Positions 46,001-57,051 are shown, counted from the first letter of the stretch. The stretch: DNA of 64,000 bases from Ignelater luminosus (GCA_011009095.1 VTPC01004280.1:73968-137967); one strand, 5' to 3'. The notes: generated from the sequence alone by a model not told the origin. Made by a program: numbers and translations.

Positions 46001-48969
46001 AATGGTATCAATCGATAGGATAGAAGTTCCCTCTCAATCTGGCACCAAAAAATGCTCAGAATTAGCAAAATAAATTAATAATAAAATTGTCCTATGTACG
46101 GGTTTGAAACTCCATACTCGGTATAAATTTCAAGTTTTTTTCTAGCTATTCTAGTTTTTGAGATTCCCTGCATTTACCTCGAATTTGGACTACCTTGTAC
46201 ATGCAAGATTTTCTTATGTAAGGTGTAGGAATTTCTAAATCCTTTAGGCAATAATAAATAGAAGAATCTGAGGGTTTTTATTTAAAAAAAAATTGACTAT
46301 GACACCATCATTTTGAAACAAATGACTGTAACATTAAAATGTGTATTTCTATAACAGAAGATTGACACATTTCTAGTATACTTGCTGATATAGAAAATAT
46401 GAATTTTATGAGTTACTTTATACTCACAGTGTATAATAGTATTTCATATTTTATAAATAATACAGTACACGTTTCACATTGTACATAACAAATTACTCTA
46501 TTTATAAATTTAAGTGCATTTTACTTATGATTCATAGCAACTTTAAGTACTTACCTACTTTATAATATACATTCAATTTTAATGTTCACTTAAGAACTTA
46601 TTAAAAATCTGTGTTATGTAAAACGAGCAACTGATCACATAAAAAGTGCTATTCAAAATAGAAATAACCATAACCTTAAAAAGTTATCTGCGTAGGTTAG
46701 TAAGTATAGTATGTACCATCTTTGCTCTCGTTCATTAATGAAACTTTTTTATTGCTTAATATTAAAAATGGGAAGCATCCAGAAACAAACATTAATCATT
46801 AATTTTGATATATCACAATTTGGAAAACAAATATATAATTTTACATATCAAACTGCGCATCTATTTAATTAACCAATATTTCTAAAATAAGATTTAATCT
46901 TAAATGTATGTTTTCCATAATGTACGAATTTCGAATGAACATTTCAAGTATTATGTAGTGAAAACACCCACAAAACTGAGTAATGTTAATAGATATATTC
47001 AGATTAGAGTAACTAGATATGTTATGGTTTTGCAATAATTTTAAAGGTAATTAAATTTTAATTCATTACCGGAAGTATAATGTCTTGTAGCTCCTGTAAT
47101 AGAAATTTCCCTGATGCTAGAAGCAGTGGACACATCATCTAAGCTTTCCGATTCATCCAAATGGTCGTCTTCTTTATCACTATCCTCCGATCCACTGCAA
47201 TTGCTAAAAAATATGTACGACACATTTGTTTTGCCCGGCATTAACAAAAGACAATGGAACCTTATTTATTACAGAATTGTTCTTTCTCAAATTTGTGTTG
47301 AACTATTAAAAATAGAATATTCGTAGCTAATTCTAATTATAGAAGATTAAATGGAAGAATACATTTCTCTTAATTTTGTGCCAAAATATGTAAAGCATTC
47401 TAAATTTCATGACTCAACACTTGAACTACGCAATGATTCATGGATGTTTGACAAAAAGCAATTTATTATCTTAAATAACAAGCCAAAAACCCACCTGTCA
47501 GATACATCAGAACTCGTTGTTACATTACTAGAAGCTTTGGTCCTCTGTTTTCGTAACTTGGCAGTGCTCAATTTTCCTTTCGTCTTGAGGGATACTTTAG
47601 ATGTGCTTTTTAACCTACTATCTCGTTTACTTTGTACTGGTGGTGTTGGAGCTTCTACTTCTTTACGTAAAATTGATGGCACTTTTGGTACGGCTCCATT
47701 AACTTGCGCTTGACGTATTCTTTTAAAATCCATTTTAACATTTTCACTCGCCTACACAATAAGTTTTGCATTATCTATATAATTATAAATACATTATTAA
47801 AAACTTACTTCTATATATGGCAGTTTACATGGAATATCTCTTTTTACTGGCGCAGAAAATGCTTTTGGCTGATTATCATATGCATTATTCTTTAAGCCCT
47901 TTAATTTTTCCTTTAAAAGTTCTACTTCTCTTGTATATCTTTCTCTTAAGTTTGGAACATCAACCTTTTTATCAAAAAATGTACATGTATCATAATGAGC
48001 ATTACTAGGTTCATTCATCTCGTGAAATTTTAAGTCAATTATGTTACATTTATCCATTTGTGGAGATCTTGTAAAACTGCTTTGTGGGGATGGTTTTAAA
48101 TGCATATCATTAAGCTTAAAATCACCTTGACTTAACTTATGATGATTGTATGGGGAATAATCATCATATGCCTTATTTTTAAGTTCTAAACTAAACAGTT
48201 CGTTATTTCTTGGACTAGAGTGTTGATAATAACTATGTAATGTTTCCATATTATAATTTATACCGTTGACAGGTTTTGATTTTTTACTATCGGCAACTCT
48301 TAATGGAGATTTTACATTTTTTGGAGATTTCTTTGAATCAAAGTAACTGGGGGCACTAGCTGGGTTAACAGCAATGTGTGGTTTCAAATTCTCCAACTTT
48401 GGACTAATTTTATTAACAATTCCGTTAATATTTCTAGCTGTTTCTTCTATCCTAGGAAACAATTTTGATATTCTATCTTGTCTTTCAACCATGTTACCAA
48501 AATTTTGAAACTGATTATTAAAATCATTCAATTTCAAGTTATTCTCATAACATTTTATGCCTTTCTCTGGGCTATCAACAAAATCTGATGGACAGCTTGA
48601 CAATTTCATCATTTGGCAATTGTTTGTAATGTAAGTTGTAGGCAGTTCACACAAATTTGATCTTATACGATATGCATCATGACAACGTAGATCCTTCGTC
48701 TCATATTCAAGTTCCATATTTTCGCATTCTTGATTCCAATCATATTTCTTTGGCGTACCTTTCATTTCACGACCTTTTTTTCTACAAGGTTCGTTAGTTT
48801 CACTTTTGGATCTCCTACGTGGAGAATCTTTATCACAAGTTGGACACCAGGAAGCATAAGCAAATTTACAAAGCCTTTCCTCAGTCTTACAAGTTGGGTA
48901 CGATAGAGCGAGGTCACACTGAGCCATCTTAAGTTCTTCTCTAGCTTCGAAGTAATTTTGATTCGGCAT
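34002..48969 (-). CDS. TTLL4-type tubulin polyglutamylase
   Basis: Fourteen coding exons join in phase to 1121 aa: 48969-47809, 47751-47495, 47203-47070, 42987-42772, 42661-42493, 42427-42319, 42264-42057, 41990-41864, 41796-41580, 41524-41294, 41233-41029, 40503-40430, 34347-34199 and 34110-34002. The first 520 residues are low-complexity and Cys/Lys-rich, as in TTLL4. The tubulin-tyrosine-ligase domain begins near SLFPHIPPYLCFVLHDV and shows EWMGTWGKHMKS, KYIIKPPASARGTGI (ATP lysines), DLRLYVLVTSFNPLRIYLYP, RYMHLTNYSINK and ELFGVDVLLDENL. LLEVNISPSL supplies the metal-binding E866 and N868. After it comes a TTLL4-like tail with IFPTAHSYKYLEFLDVRYYN. The enzyme adds glutamate chains to tubulin or other acidic proteins. 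A 6.1-kb intron precedes the last two exons. Their frame is fixed by phase: the longer open frame there (ELAEYDPWG...) is out of register. Confidence 0.92.
35346..36346. mobile_element. Fold-back element, 1.0 kb, in a TTLL4 intron
   Basis: The ends CAGGGTGTCAATTTAAAAAC and (reverse complement) CAGGGTATCAATTCATAAAC begin arms that stay paired for hundreds of bases. GAGGGAAGAAAAACGAT...GACGCTCCTCCTC pairs with GAGGAGCATC...TTTTTCTTCCCCC, and TTATCCAAGTAAATG pairs with CATATTTACTTGGATAA. The centre is near 35800. It has no coding frame. It is one of several elements here with CAGGGTG ends. Confidence 0.8.
37291..38847. mobile_element. Kolobok-like non-autonomous element
   Basis: The ends GGAGGTACAGGAC (left) and GTCCTGTACCTCC (right) are perfect inverted repeats. 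They are flanked by TTAA (37287-37290) and TTAT (38848-38851), compatible with an eroded TTAA target duplication. Kolobok and piggyBac elements target TTAA; the identity is inferred. The 1.56-kb body carries only a 47-codon frame (37700-37843). It lies in the 6.1-kb TTLL4 intron. Confidence 0.55.
37700..37843 (+). pseudogene. Short transposon-encoded N-terminal fragment
   Basis: The 47-codon frame reads MNEEKIRYFWKGKRVTEKIY, followed by a basic stretch with HKSGQKRKFE, and then stops. It resembles the start of proteins carried by large insect DNA transposons (W-x-G-K-x-V-T pattern). I recall the pattern but cannot name the family with certainty. It is probably the remnant of the parent's coding region in the element at 37291-38847. 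Confidence 0.35.
43411..44005. mobile_element. Weak inverted repeat with Tc1-like end
   Basis: CAGTGACTGCCAAAAAGTTT and CACCAAATGGAAAAAATTG at the left are loosely answered by CATTTGGTGTTTGCTACTGG with AAATTTTTCC at 43965-44003. The left end looks like a Tc1-type terminus. Arms are diverged and the element is poorly defined. Confidence 0.35.
44880..45262 (-). mobile_element. pogo/Tigger-like transposon 5' fragment
   Basis: Read on the minus strand, the segment opens with a terminal-repeat-like region (CAGTACAGACTCTTTAATCC, then CACCTTAATCTGAACATCC). It has a leader of about 200 bp and an ATG followed by a Lys run that slips frame into HHTLTLLQKVEILNTHKT. That resembles the start of the pogo/Jerky-type DNA-binding domain (TLTLKEKxEI). 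A stop follows at once and the rest of the transposase is absent. It sits in the large TTLL4 intron between 47070 and 42987. Confidence 0.5.
45289..45452. mobile_element. CTTGTGT-ended dispersed repeat, copy 1
   Basis: The left GCTTGTGTTCAGTAGCAGTAAT is loosely inverted at the right (ATTACTGCTTGCACC...AACACAAG), and the whole is about 165 bp. It shares internal words (AAAGTGCTG, TTGCTGATCGTCCA, CTAATTACTGCTT) with segments at 55427-55586 and 62130-62263. Confidence 0.5.
45908..46121. mobile_element. MITE with CCGAGTGTGGAG ends
   Basis: The left CCGAGTGTGGAGTTTCAAAT continuing CCGTACGTAGGACAAT is the inverse of the right ATTGTCCTATGTACGG...CTCCATACTCGG, with 3 differences in about 36 bp. TA lies outside both ends. 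The element is 214 bp with no coding content, and is Tc1/mariner-like by its TA duplication. It lies in a TTLL4 intron. Confidence 0.85.
46200..46460. mobile_element. Partial second copy of the 27-kb fold-back family
   Basis: Direct similarity to 27490-27760 in order: GGAATTTCTAAATCC...GGCAATAA, then AAAAAATTGACTATGAC, TTTGAAACAAATGACTG, TTAAAATGTGTATTTC, ATACTTGC and ATGAATTTTATGAGTTACTT. Only the right half of the 27066-27866 element is represented, without its inverted partner. Confidence 0.6.
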
Positions 48970-49268
48970 CTACAAAATTCTTACGAATTATTTGAGCGAA
49001 TCTTTTTACTAACTTAACCTATATTTGTAAATTAAACATAAGTCTTATTTTATGATATTTACAACTCACATTACAAAAAAAATTATTGGAATGCCTTATT
49101 GTAAAATAATTCAATTTTAATGATTTTGTATTGTTTTACATTTTTATATCAATTTTCAAAATGGTGTTTAGTTTAAAACGAGGGTGCTAATCGAAATTAC
49201 GTTTTATATATCAAATTAATAAATTATAGCATCGGTTTTACGGTAGAAAGATAAAATCAAACACGTAC

Positions 49269-49480
49269 CTTCGTTTTGTGTAAATCAATAAGAGAAAAAT
49301 ACCATTTTAGACAAGAAATTGGAAAAATATTATAATGTAAGTCTCAGAACGTTCTACGTCTCAGACCGCGTGTAAAATGGAGGATGTAACCTTTAAGTAC
49401 AGCATACTCGTATATTCCTGTTTCTTTTTATGTATACGAAACAACTAGCGACGTGTTTGCGAGCTAACAGCGCATCCAGG
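49269..49480 (-). promoter_or_regulatory. Probable TTLL4 5' leader exon and promoter
   Basis: The first TTLL4 coding exon starts directly after an acceptor (TTTTGTAG|ATGCCG at 48969), so an upstream non-coding exon must exist. A matching donor AACGAAG|GTACGTG ends at 49269, and the DNA above it (about 49330-49480) is locally richer in CG dinucleotides than its surroundings. The transcription start is not defined. Confidence 0.45.
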
Positions 49481-51299
49481 TACAATGGACGATTTAAAAC
49501 GCCCTTACAACGTTTTCCCGCCGTTCAAATATTTAAAATAAATAAGTAAATAAAGTAACAAGTAATTAATTAATTAAATAATGTAATTTATAAAACAGCA
49601 TAAATGCAAAATTAAATATTTTAAATCTTTAGAGGCATAACTTTTAAGAAACTTAAATGAATATTAAAAATATTGAAAGGCTTATTTTAAGGAATTCTCT
49701 TTAAATGAAAAACTGACGTAGGTAAATAATTAATTAACTTTTGATTTAAAGGGACATTTTAAATCTTAAGTTTTATCATTAACGTGAGTATATTGCATTT
49801 ATTGATTTATTGTAAGTTTGCGTGTGTTTTAGATGTTTCATCTTGTCAATTTGATTTTCATTATTAAATCATCTGTTACAATATGGTACAACAAAAACAA
49901 TCATAATAAAAGACAAGAATTTCAGTTTTTGTTCTCTTTTCACGGCAGTTTGTCGTCAATTTCCGCTACGCTTGCGCTTCTGTTTCTGTTCTCAACGTTG
50001 CCATATCAACTAAATAATTTGAAAATCTACATAATTACTACGGCTACAATATTATTTCCGTATTTTATTTTATTTGAAACTTTAAAAGAATTTATAAAGC
50101 ATTCGTCTATTAAAAATTGCTTTACCAAAACAAATGTAAAAATAAAATAAAGATAATTAAAGATTCACCTACTTACCTGCAATCTGCAAACAAATTTCCA
50201 TTTCTTCAAATCTACCACATAAGGATTTATTTTCTATGATGCTTTCTTTTCAAAGTTTCTTATTATACATATGAGCATATGACCACATCAAATTTTCAGT
50301 GGTGATGTCAAGATTTGTGTGCAAAATTCAAACTTATGTTACAAATATTATTACGTTTTTCAAATTCTAGTGGCGATTTTATTTGAACATAACCATTATT
50401 TTTGCTTGATATACATTCTGACCTGCTCTTTTTCGGTTACAGTATTTGCTTAAGATGAAGATATAGAAACATAAAATAATACTAATCGCTTTTTAAATTA
50501 CACATTAAGAATATTATGGTAATATTCTAGCTATTAAATATAAATTAAAGTAACAGTGAAAAGCTATTCGGCTTCAAAATGATTAACCTTTACCTACACT
50601 CCATACGAATACGATAGCACTTTATTTTCAATAGTTTTTGATTTTTTTCTATAAATCTCATCATTTTGACGTCACACTAATATGGTCAATTCACCCAATT
50701 CACACTACGCATGTGGCACGTGCAACAGTTGTATGTATACACATAGATTATGAGTATACAAGAGTTATACTTCTGGAATGTTTCAGTACACCGATAAACT
50801 CACAGGATGTATCCCTCACAACGGTACAAACATTATTTTTCTAATGGCATGTAGTCATGCTCATTTCCTTTTGGTTTACAAATTATCGACAAATTAAGCA
50901 AAAATACAAGAAACTAAGTGTATAATATAACGTTTCTATATATAATTTTGGTAGGTTTTTATTTAAAAACAGTTTGTGCATAAAAGTTCATTTGATCTAG
51001 TATAAATTTAATTAGCATTTAAAACTATTTACAAATATTTATAAAATACTGACATTACTTCTATTCATGTATTATCGAATATTAATCGAACTAAGGCCAT
51101 ATACGAATGCCTTAAAATATTCGCTCACACCCTTATTCTAGAATGATTTTGTGAACATCCTGAACGTTCGATATCGATCTGATATTTTTGCGGCCTCTCC
51201 TGGAATAGTCGACACGTATAGTAAAGCTTGATAAATCAGTCACAGAATATTACTTCTAGCATGTTTTGCACAATTCTCCATTCTAGACGATCTAGTGCG

Positions 51300-54200
51300 T
51301 AATCGATCTTTGGCATTGCTAATCTTGGACACCCTTACTCTTCTGTGATTCTTCTCAGCTGTAGCAGCGCTGCCCATAAATCTTCATAAGTCGGTTTATT
51401 ATAGATTATTATATTGTTACCGGATAGAACAATGATCTTCTTCCATCTTGCAACCTGAGTCTTGGTTTTCAAGTTCATTTAACCTTCCATATCGTTTACG
51501 AAATTGATTGGCTATTCCTCGAGACATTCTTAAACCGTAGTAAGCTAGTCCGTGATCTGTGGAGACTTGGAAGGGACCTTACACTTTTTCTTCTACCGCT
51601 CTGTACCGAAATTTCTTCTCATTATTCGCCATTTGCATGAATTCTCAAAGCTGTTAGTCGGCTGACCGTCTTCTTACAGTTTGTAGTTTTGAAGGCTTGT
51701 TACTACTTCGTCCTCGTTGCCTTGCCTCTGCAAGGTGGACAACATTGAGTTGTGCCCTGTCAGTCTTTTTTATGCTATACCCTATCTACCTTATTTATTC
51801 GCTTGACGACTTGCATTGAGCTTTCCAATCGCACTCTAATTTCGGAAAGGATTATCCTTATGTCTTCAAGGGTTATAAAGCCATTCCAAGTCAGCTTCAG
51901 TAAATCCTCTTCTGCGTTTACATCGTATTAATCTTTCATTCGGTCGCTAGCCATACGAGTATGTTTTTGCGCCAGCTTGTGAATTAAGTCCATATTCTGT
52001 CATAGGGTCTCTGCATATCTTTTCATCATCAGGTGGAATTCCACAAACCAAGTCACACGAAAGCCTTATAACTTCCTCCCAAAAATCAAACCAGCAGGTG
52101 TGAAGTTCGTCGTTTCGTAAACAGTTGCTCGATAGGCCATTAAGAAGAGATCGATGTGCTTATCTTAATCTCTCTAATTCTCGAACACCACTTTAGATAA
52201 ATGTTACTCAGTATCCTGTTTATTCTTTCCACTATCACACCTGATTGTGGATGTAGCGGAGTCGTTCTGGCTTTCTTAATGCCCAATAGCTTGCATATTT
52301 CTTCAAATACACTTAGTTTAAAATTTCTGCCTTGGTCAGAGTGAACGTCTAATAGCACTCCGAATCGGCAAACAAAATTTTTCCTTGAGACAGTAAAACT
52401 TTATCGTATTTTTTCCAACGTCTCTCTTATGCTTAAATGTCCGCCCAACGTTCCATCATGCAGTTTTCTCAGTAGCTCTGTTTGTCTACTGCTTGGTAGG
52501 ACCAGCTGTATAATGACAAAGGTACCATCGAAGTTCTCAAAAGCTCTTTTTAATTGCGACTAGCTTTTAACAATCGGTGCTCGATATGCGATTTTGTTCC
52601 AATTTGGACGTCTGTCTGCTTTCTTTCATTCTCTTGTTCTTTACGAATTTCTCTTCTGTCTATCTTCTTGCTAATGTTAAGAGCTCTGGCTGCTTATTTT
52701 CCATTTAAAAGCAGGAGCTACAATTCTCTGGAGAGGGTCTTCTTGACAAAGCGTCGGCATTTTGGTGTACTATTTTGCTACGTCGATGGTCAATATGAAA
52801 GTCGTACCCTTGTAAGCTTTTGATGCATTTAGCTACTTGCCTTTCTGGATTTTTAAATTGTAGTAACTATTTAAGGGCTGCGTAATCAGTTTTTAGTAAG
52901 AATTCACATCAACCATACAAATATTTATGAAAGTGTTTCAATATATTGGCGATGGGCGGTAAGTCTCTTCGAGTCACGCAATAACTTCTTTCTGGTTTTG
53001 ACAAAATCTTGCTAGACTGTGGATAATTTAAGAAACCAGTACTGGATAACTTTTCTTTCAAGTTTTCAAATTAACTCTGGTTGGTCCACACAAATTTTCC
53101 TGCCGCATTGGTTAGTTTGTAAAGTAGCTTGGCGATGTTAGTTCTAAAGAACTTTGCATCTCGTATTTATCTTAAGGAGTAAGCAATTCTTTCACTGCTG
53201 ATATCTTCTCGGAATCCGCCAAAATACTAAACATTACGTGGCTCGAATATTTCACTTGCTCGTTTTACTTTTAAGTGAACACTGCGAAATCGTTCAAACA
53301 CTTCTTTCAAGCTTTTGAGATGATCTTCGAATGTTTTTTCAATCACTATCACACTGTCCAAATACACTTAACACGTTTTCTACAATAAACCCCTTAAGTC
53401 TATTAGTCTTTCAAATGTATCTGGAGCGTTGCAAAGACTAAAGAGCATGGCGGTAAACTGCCACAGTCCATTACCGGTCAAAAATGCAGTTTCCTGTTCG
53501 TTTTTGTCTTCAATTTCCACTTGTCAGTAACCGTTTTTTTAAATCAATCATGAAAAACCATTTGGACACTGAAAAGGTATCTAAGGTGTCGTTGATACGA
53601 GGCAATAAGTAACTGTCTTTCTTGCTCACATCATTTAGCCTTCGGTAATCGCGCAAAAGTGCGTCGTTCCATCTTTCGTTTTTATTAAAACTAAGTACTG
53701 ACAAAACCCAAGGAATACTGGAAAGATAGATGACACCTTTTGCATTTCTCTTAACAGGGCTTTCGGTCTTTTAGCGTTTGGCCAACAGTAGACCTCTTGG
53801 ATTTTGATGAATGGGCTTTGCATCACCCGTATCGATCTTGTGCTTTACCAAATTAGTTCTCGTCTAATCTGCTTCTGAAGAAACGAAGACATTTACATTT
53901 TCTTTTACCATTTACCAAATTTTTTTTATAAAGTCAACTTCTCAAAAACTTTCTCTACTAACTTGCACATGAGACAGCCGTTTCGGACACTTAGCTGGTT
54001 GAATTTCTTTTTCACAGTGAGCCATCCAAGCCATGGGGTCTAATTTTTCCATAACTTTTTCCTTACGTAGAACTGCGGGATAATTATTGACATTCATGAT
54101 ATAGAACGGAACGAGACCTGCAGACTAGACCAATGATTTTCACTATACGCTGATCTTCCCATAAACACGCCTTTGCGATACGGTTAATCTCAGATCATTT

Positions 54201-54960
54201 TCTGCAGATATTGAAATAATTTACTCTGCTTTAGCTGGAATTTTTATATTTTCTTAGAGGAAAAGACGCACACTGAACAGTTTTGTTTCAGGTAGAACCC
54301 TGATAATCTTTTCGTTTTCCAACTTCAGTGTTTTTCTTTCGACATCAGTGACTACTCTGTAACTTTTCATATAGAATCTATACCCAGAAAAGCTTTGTTT
54401 CTATCTGAACGATAGTTACTGTGTATTTAATCGGTGTTGTTCCTAGTATCATTTTTACTTTAATCTTGCCATACACTGGTATAATTTGCACCCATTGCGG
54501 TTTGGATGCGAAAATTGGAAACTTTTTTTAATTTCAGATGCTTCACCAAATCCTGCTTAATGACTAAAATATTGGTTCCGGCGTTGACGGTAAATCTGTA
54601 TTTTCGTTTCTCAACTTGACCATCTATCATAAAACTATTGCCAATACACTGTATCTCAAGAATCTCGTTCTTGGTACTGATCGACTTCTTGAACTTAGAA
54701 CCCTTAAATTTTTATGCCCTTTTTTCCGCAATCGAAACATCTAACTCTGTTACGGGTAGAGATTTTTCTTATAGTTTTGTTTGTTACCACTTTAACTATC
54801 TCCCCGATCACTACTTCTCTAATCTTCTTAGTAGGAACCACCAACTCAAACTACCAACCTGTATCACCAACACGGATTAACCAACTGAGACCACCATCTT
54901 GAAAGTTTCAGCTAGACGACTTAACCAATGTAGACAAATGTTAGCGAATTCCTAGTTTTT
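51300..54960 (-). mobile_element. Decayed Ty3/gypsy retrotransposon
   Basis: On the minus strand the normal gag-pol order can be followed through many frameshifts. A zinc knuckle CFDCGKKGHKN at about 54760-54714 lacks its last Cys. A protease remnant reads TVNAGTNILVIKQ (catalytic Asp replaced by Asn, about 54590-54550). The reverse transcriptase has DYRRLNDVSKKDSYLLPRI and SKWFFMIDLKK (53660-53510) and VYLDSVIVI, where the second Asp of YxDD is Ser (about 53360). An RNase H tail reads VHQNADALSRRPSPE (about 52770). Integrase has HDGTLGGHLSIRETLEKIR (about 52450) and SDQGRNFKL...TTPLHPQSGVIVERINR (52340-52190). No envelope gene or clear long terminal repeats were identified. It is inactive. 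Confidence 0.85.
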
Positions 54961-55209
54961 GAAATCATCTATACGGTATGGAAAACAAATGGCGAACTAA
55001 GCCGAATATTAGTGTTCTCCCTGGTTTGCTTTGGAGGCTGTATTTTAAACACAAGTGAAAAGAAATTCTAAGTAAAGAATCTGCCTACATTAACAGTGGA
55101 CAAACTTCCCGAACTTGATTGCTGTAATTGGCCATAGTTCGCACAAACATTTATCACAAATGCATTCGTTGACATTAGATTACATTTGTCGAGCCATCTG
55201 GGTGCAGCT

Positions 55210-55322
55210 GAACTACCAACTTGGACCACTAATTCAAACCAACAATTCAAACCAACGACTTGAACCACAAACTCAAACCATTGTCTCGAACCATCAGCTC
55301 GAATCACCAACTCGAATCAACT
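55210..55322. repeat. Imperfect 13-bp tandem repeat
   Basis: About eight units of 12-14 bp resemble TCGAACCACCAAC, for example TCAAACCAACAAT, TCAAACCATTGTC, TCGAACCATCAGC and TCGAATCACCAAC. Similar, more diverged units lie at 54835-54900 beside the gypsy remnant. Confidence 0.75.
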
Positions 55323-55426
55323 AGAATAACGTATAAGTTTGAGATAAAAGACTAAAGGTTTTGTTTGAAGTCATGTGCATGCCGAAAATTTCAATTTTGT
55401 AACATTGGCATACTGAATAACAAAAT

Positions 55427-55586
55427 GCTTGTATCCAGGTACAGTAAACATGATTACGAGCTGCTGTCAACGAAGAAAGTGCTGTTTTTGCGTTTTCGGA
55501 AATTGACTTTTGCTGCCAATCCTCCAAGAAGTTTACGATATCATTGTTATCACTTGCTAACTGTGACTGCTTCTAGACACAAGCAA
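55427..55586. mobile_element. CTTGTGT-ended dispersed repeat, copy 2
   Basis: Parallels 45289-45452: GCTTGTATCCAGGTACAGTA at the left, AAAGTGCTG and TTGCTGCCAATCCTCCAAGA inside, and CTGCTTCTAGACACAAGCA at the right, again with inverted ends. No coding content is seen. Confidence 0.5.
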
Positions 55587-56048
55587 TGTGAACGGCATAT
55601 AAGTAAAATTTTGTTACTAAAATAAAAAAGAAGCATATAGCTTTTTATCTGCGGCATTCTTTTGAATACAAAGAGATATGAAAGCCAATGTTCGTAAATA
55701 ATAATAGTGTGCTGTGAAAGATAGATCACCCTATTAGCAATGATTAGCAACCATTTGTGATCTAAAACATTAGGGTTAGATTAATGTAAGCAACGTTATT
55801 TTCATTATTTTAAAACAATTTATGTTGGAAATCGAAAAGTTCTTAAAAATTAGTTGTTGTAACGATAGTTTTTAATTTGATTTTGAATACGTTTTGAAGG
55901 TGCGTATTTCTTCAGTCTTTTAGCCGTCATTTGTGATCTAACTCATGGGGAGAAACGTATAGGAGGACTTACCTTTCATAGCATACGATTATTTACGGAC
56001 CTTGCGTAAAGACAAATGCAAAAGCCATGACATTTCTTTGTTCATATA

Positions 56049-56515
56049 CCGGGGGTAGAATCTGATAACGCACCATACACATTTCAATGGTAAATTTTTA
56101 ATGTCCAATTATTTGCTCCTCTGATTATTTTAAAGTAAAAGTGTAAATAGGTTTTTTGTAGAGAAAAAAGTACTACATCTGTATATGTCGTTGCTTTTTT
56201 TTCTCTTTTTTTAAAAACTGAAAGATTAATAAATTAAAATATCTAGTTTTACAACAGATATGCACTGGAATCATTTTAACAAAAAATAAGCAATGCATAT
56301 CTGATTGTTGTAAAGCTAGAGACGTTTTAATTTGTTAATCTTTTTAGTTTTAGAAAAGGAAAATAAAAAGCAACTACATGTACAGATGTAGTAGTTTTTT
56401 CTCTACAAAAAACCTCTTTACACTTTTGCTCTACAATAATTAGGGAAGCAAATAATTAGACATTAAAAATGTACTATTGAAATCTGTATGGTGTGTCATC
56501 CGATTCTACAGCCGG
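56049..56515. mobile_element. Full-length palindromic fold-back MITE
   Basis: CCGGGGGTAGAATCTGATAA at the left and (reverse complement) CCGGCTGTAGAATCGGATGA at the right are bordered by TA. Pairing continues almost to the centre: ACCATACACATTTCAAT, AATTATTTGCTCCTC, TTTTTTGTAGAGAAAAAA and ACTACATCTGTA each recur inverted. The centre is near 56285. No coding content is present. Confidence 0.9.
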
Positions 56516-56760
56516 TATATTTTTTATAAGTAGTTTTGTATGTTCTTGCTTAAAAGCTAGTTAATACAAAAGAGTTTTAAAATGATTAACAAATTGCTGC
56601 ATAAATAAGATTACGGTAATTAAAGATAGCCCAGTTTTTATTTAAAAATGTAAATGTTTTTAAACATATGTATGTATATTTTAAAGCATTGACGCAAAAT
56701 ATAACCAAAACAGAGAAATGTGACATGCGTTGCACTAAATGACTAAATTAAAAAAAAGTA

Positions 56761-57051
56761 GTGTGCCTTGATATTGTTTTATTGAATGTCATTTTTCTAA
56801 TGGGAGAGTGGAGATCAGTGGTGGAGACACACTTGTCAAACAAGAGAGACAAAAATATACGTTAGCTTTCTGCTCGTACCGTAGGTGTAAAGGAAAGAAG
56901 AAAAATTTTAACAGTAAATTCTTCTTCTATTTTTTACACTCGCCGTGGGAGTAGAAAGCTAACGTATATTTTTGTATCTCTTCTTTGACAAGTGTGTCGT
57001 CACTCTCCCCATTAAAAAAATAACATTTATTAAAATAATATCAAGGCACAC
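56761..57051. mobile_element. GTGTGCC hairpin MITE, copy 3
   Basis: GTGTGCCTTGATATTGTTTT...AATAATATCAAGGCACAC, with TA at 56759-56760 and 57052-57053. At 291 bp it is the longest of the three copies and has an extra GATCAGTGGTGGAGACA segment in the left arm. It lies about 180 bp upstream of the REPS start codon. Confidence 0.9.

Noticed and set aside
47351-48008. Plus-strand frames of 80-120 codons
   Set aside because: They are antisense to TTLL4 exons 1-2, whose minus-strand phases are consistent.
49833-50150. 105-codon plus-strand hydrophobic frame preceded by an acceptor-like TTTTAG
   Set aside because: No matching upstream exon, no family resemblance, and AT-rich DNA easily gives Phe/Ile/Leu-rich frames. 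Could be revisited if transcripts exist.
50174-50480. Minus-strand stretch readable as an exon (SLCGRFEEMEICLQIAG) ending at a GTAAGT donor
   Set aside because: Continuation upstream needs frameshifts and a stop, and no partner exon joins in phase; may be an old pseudogene or chance.
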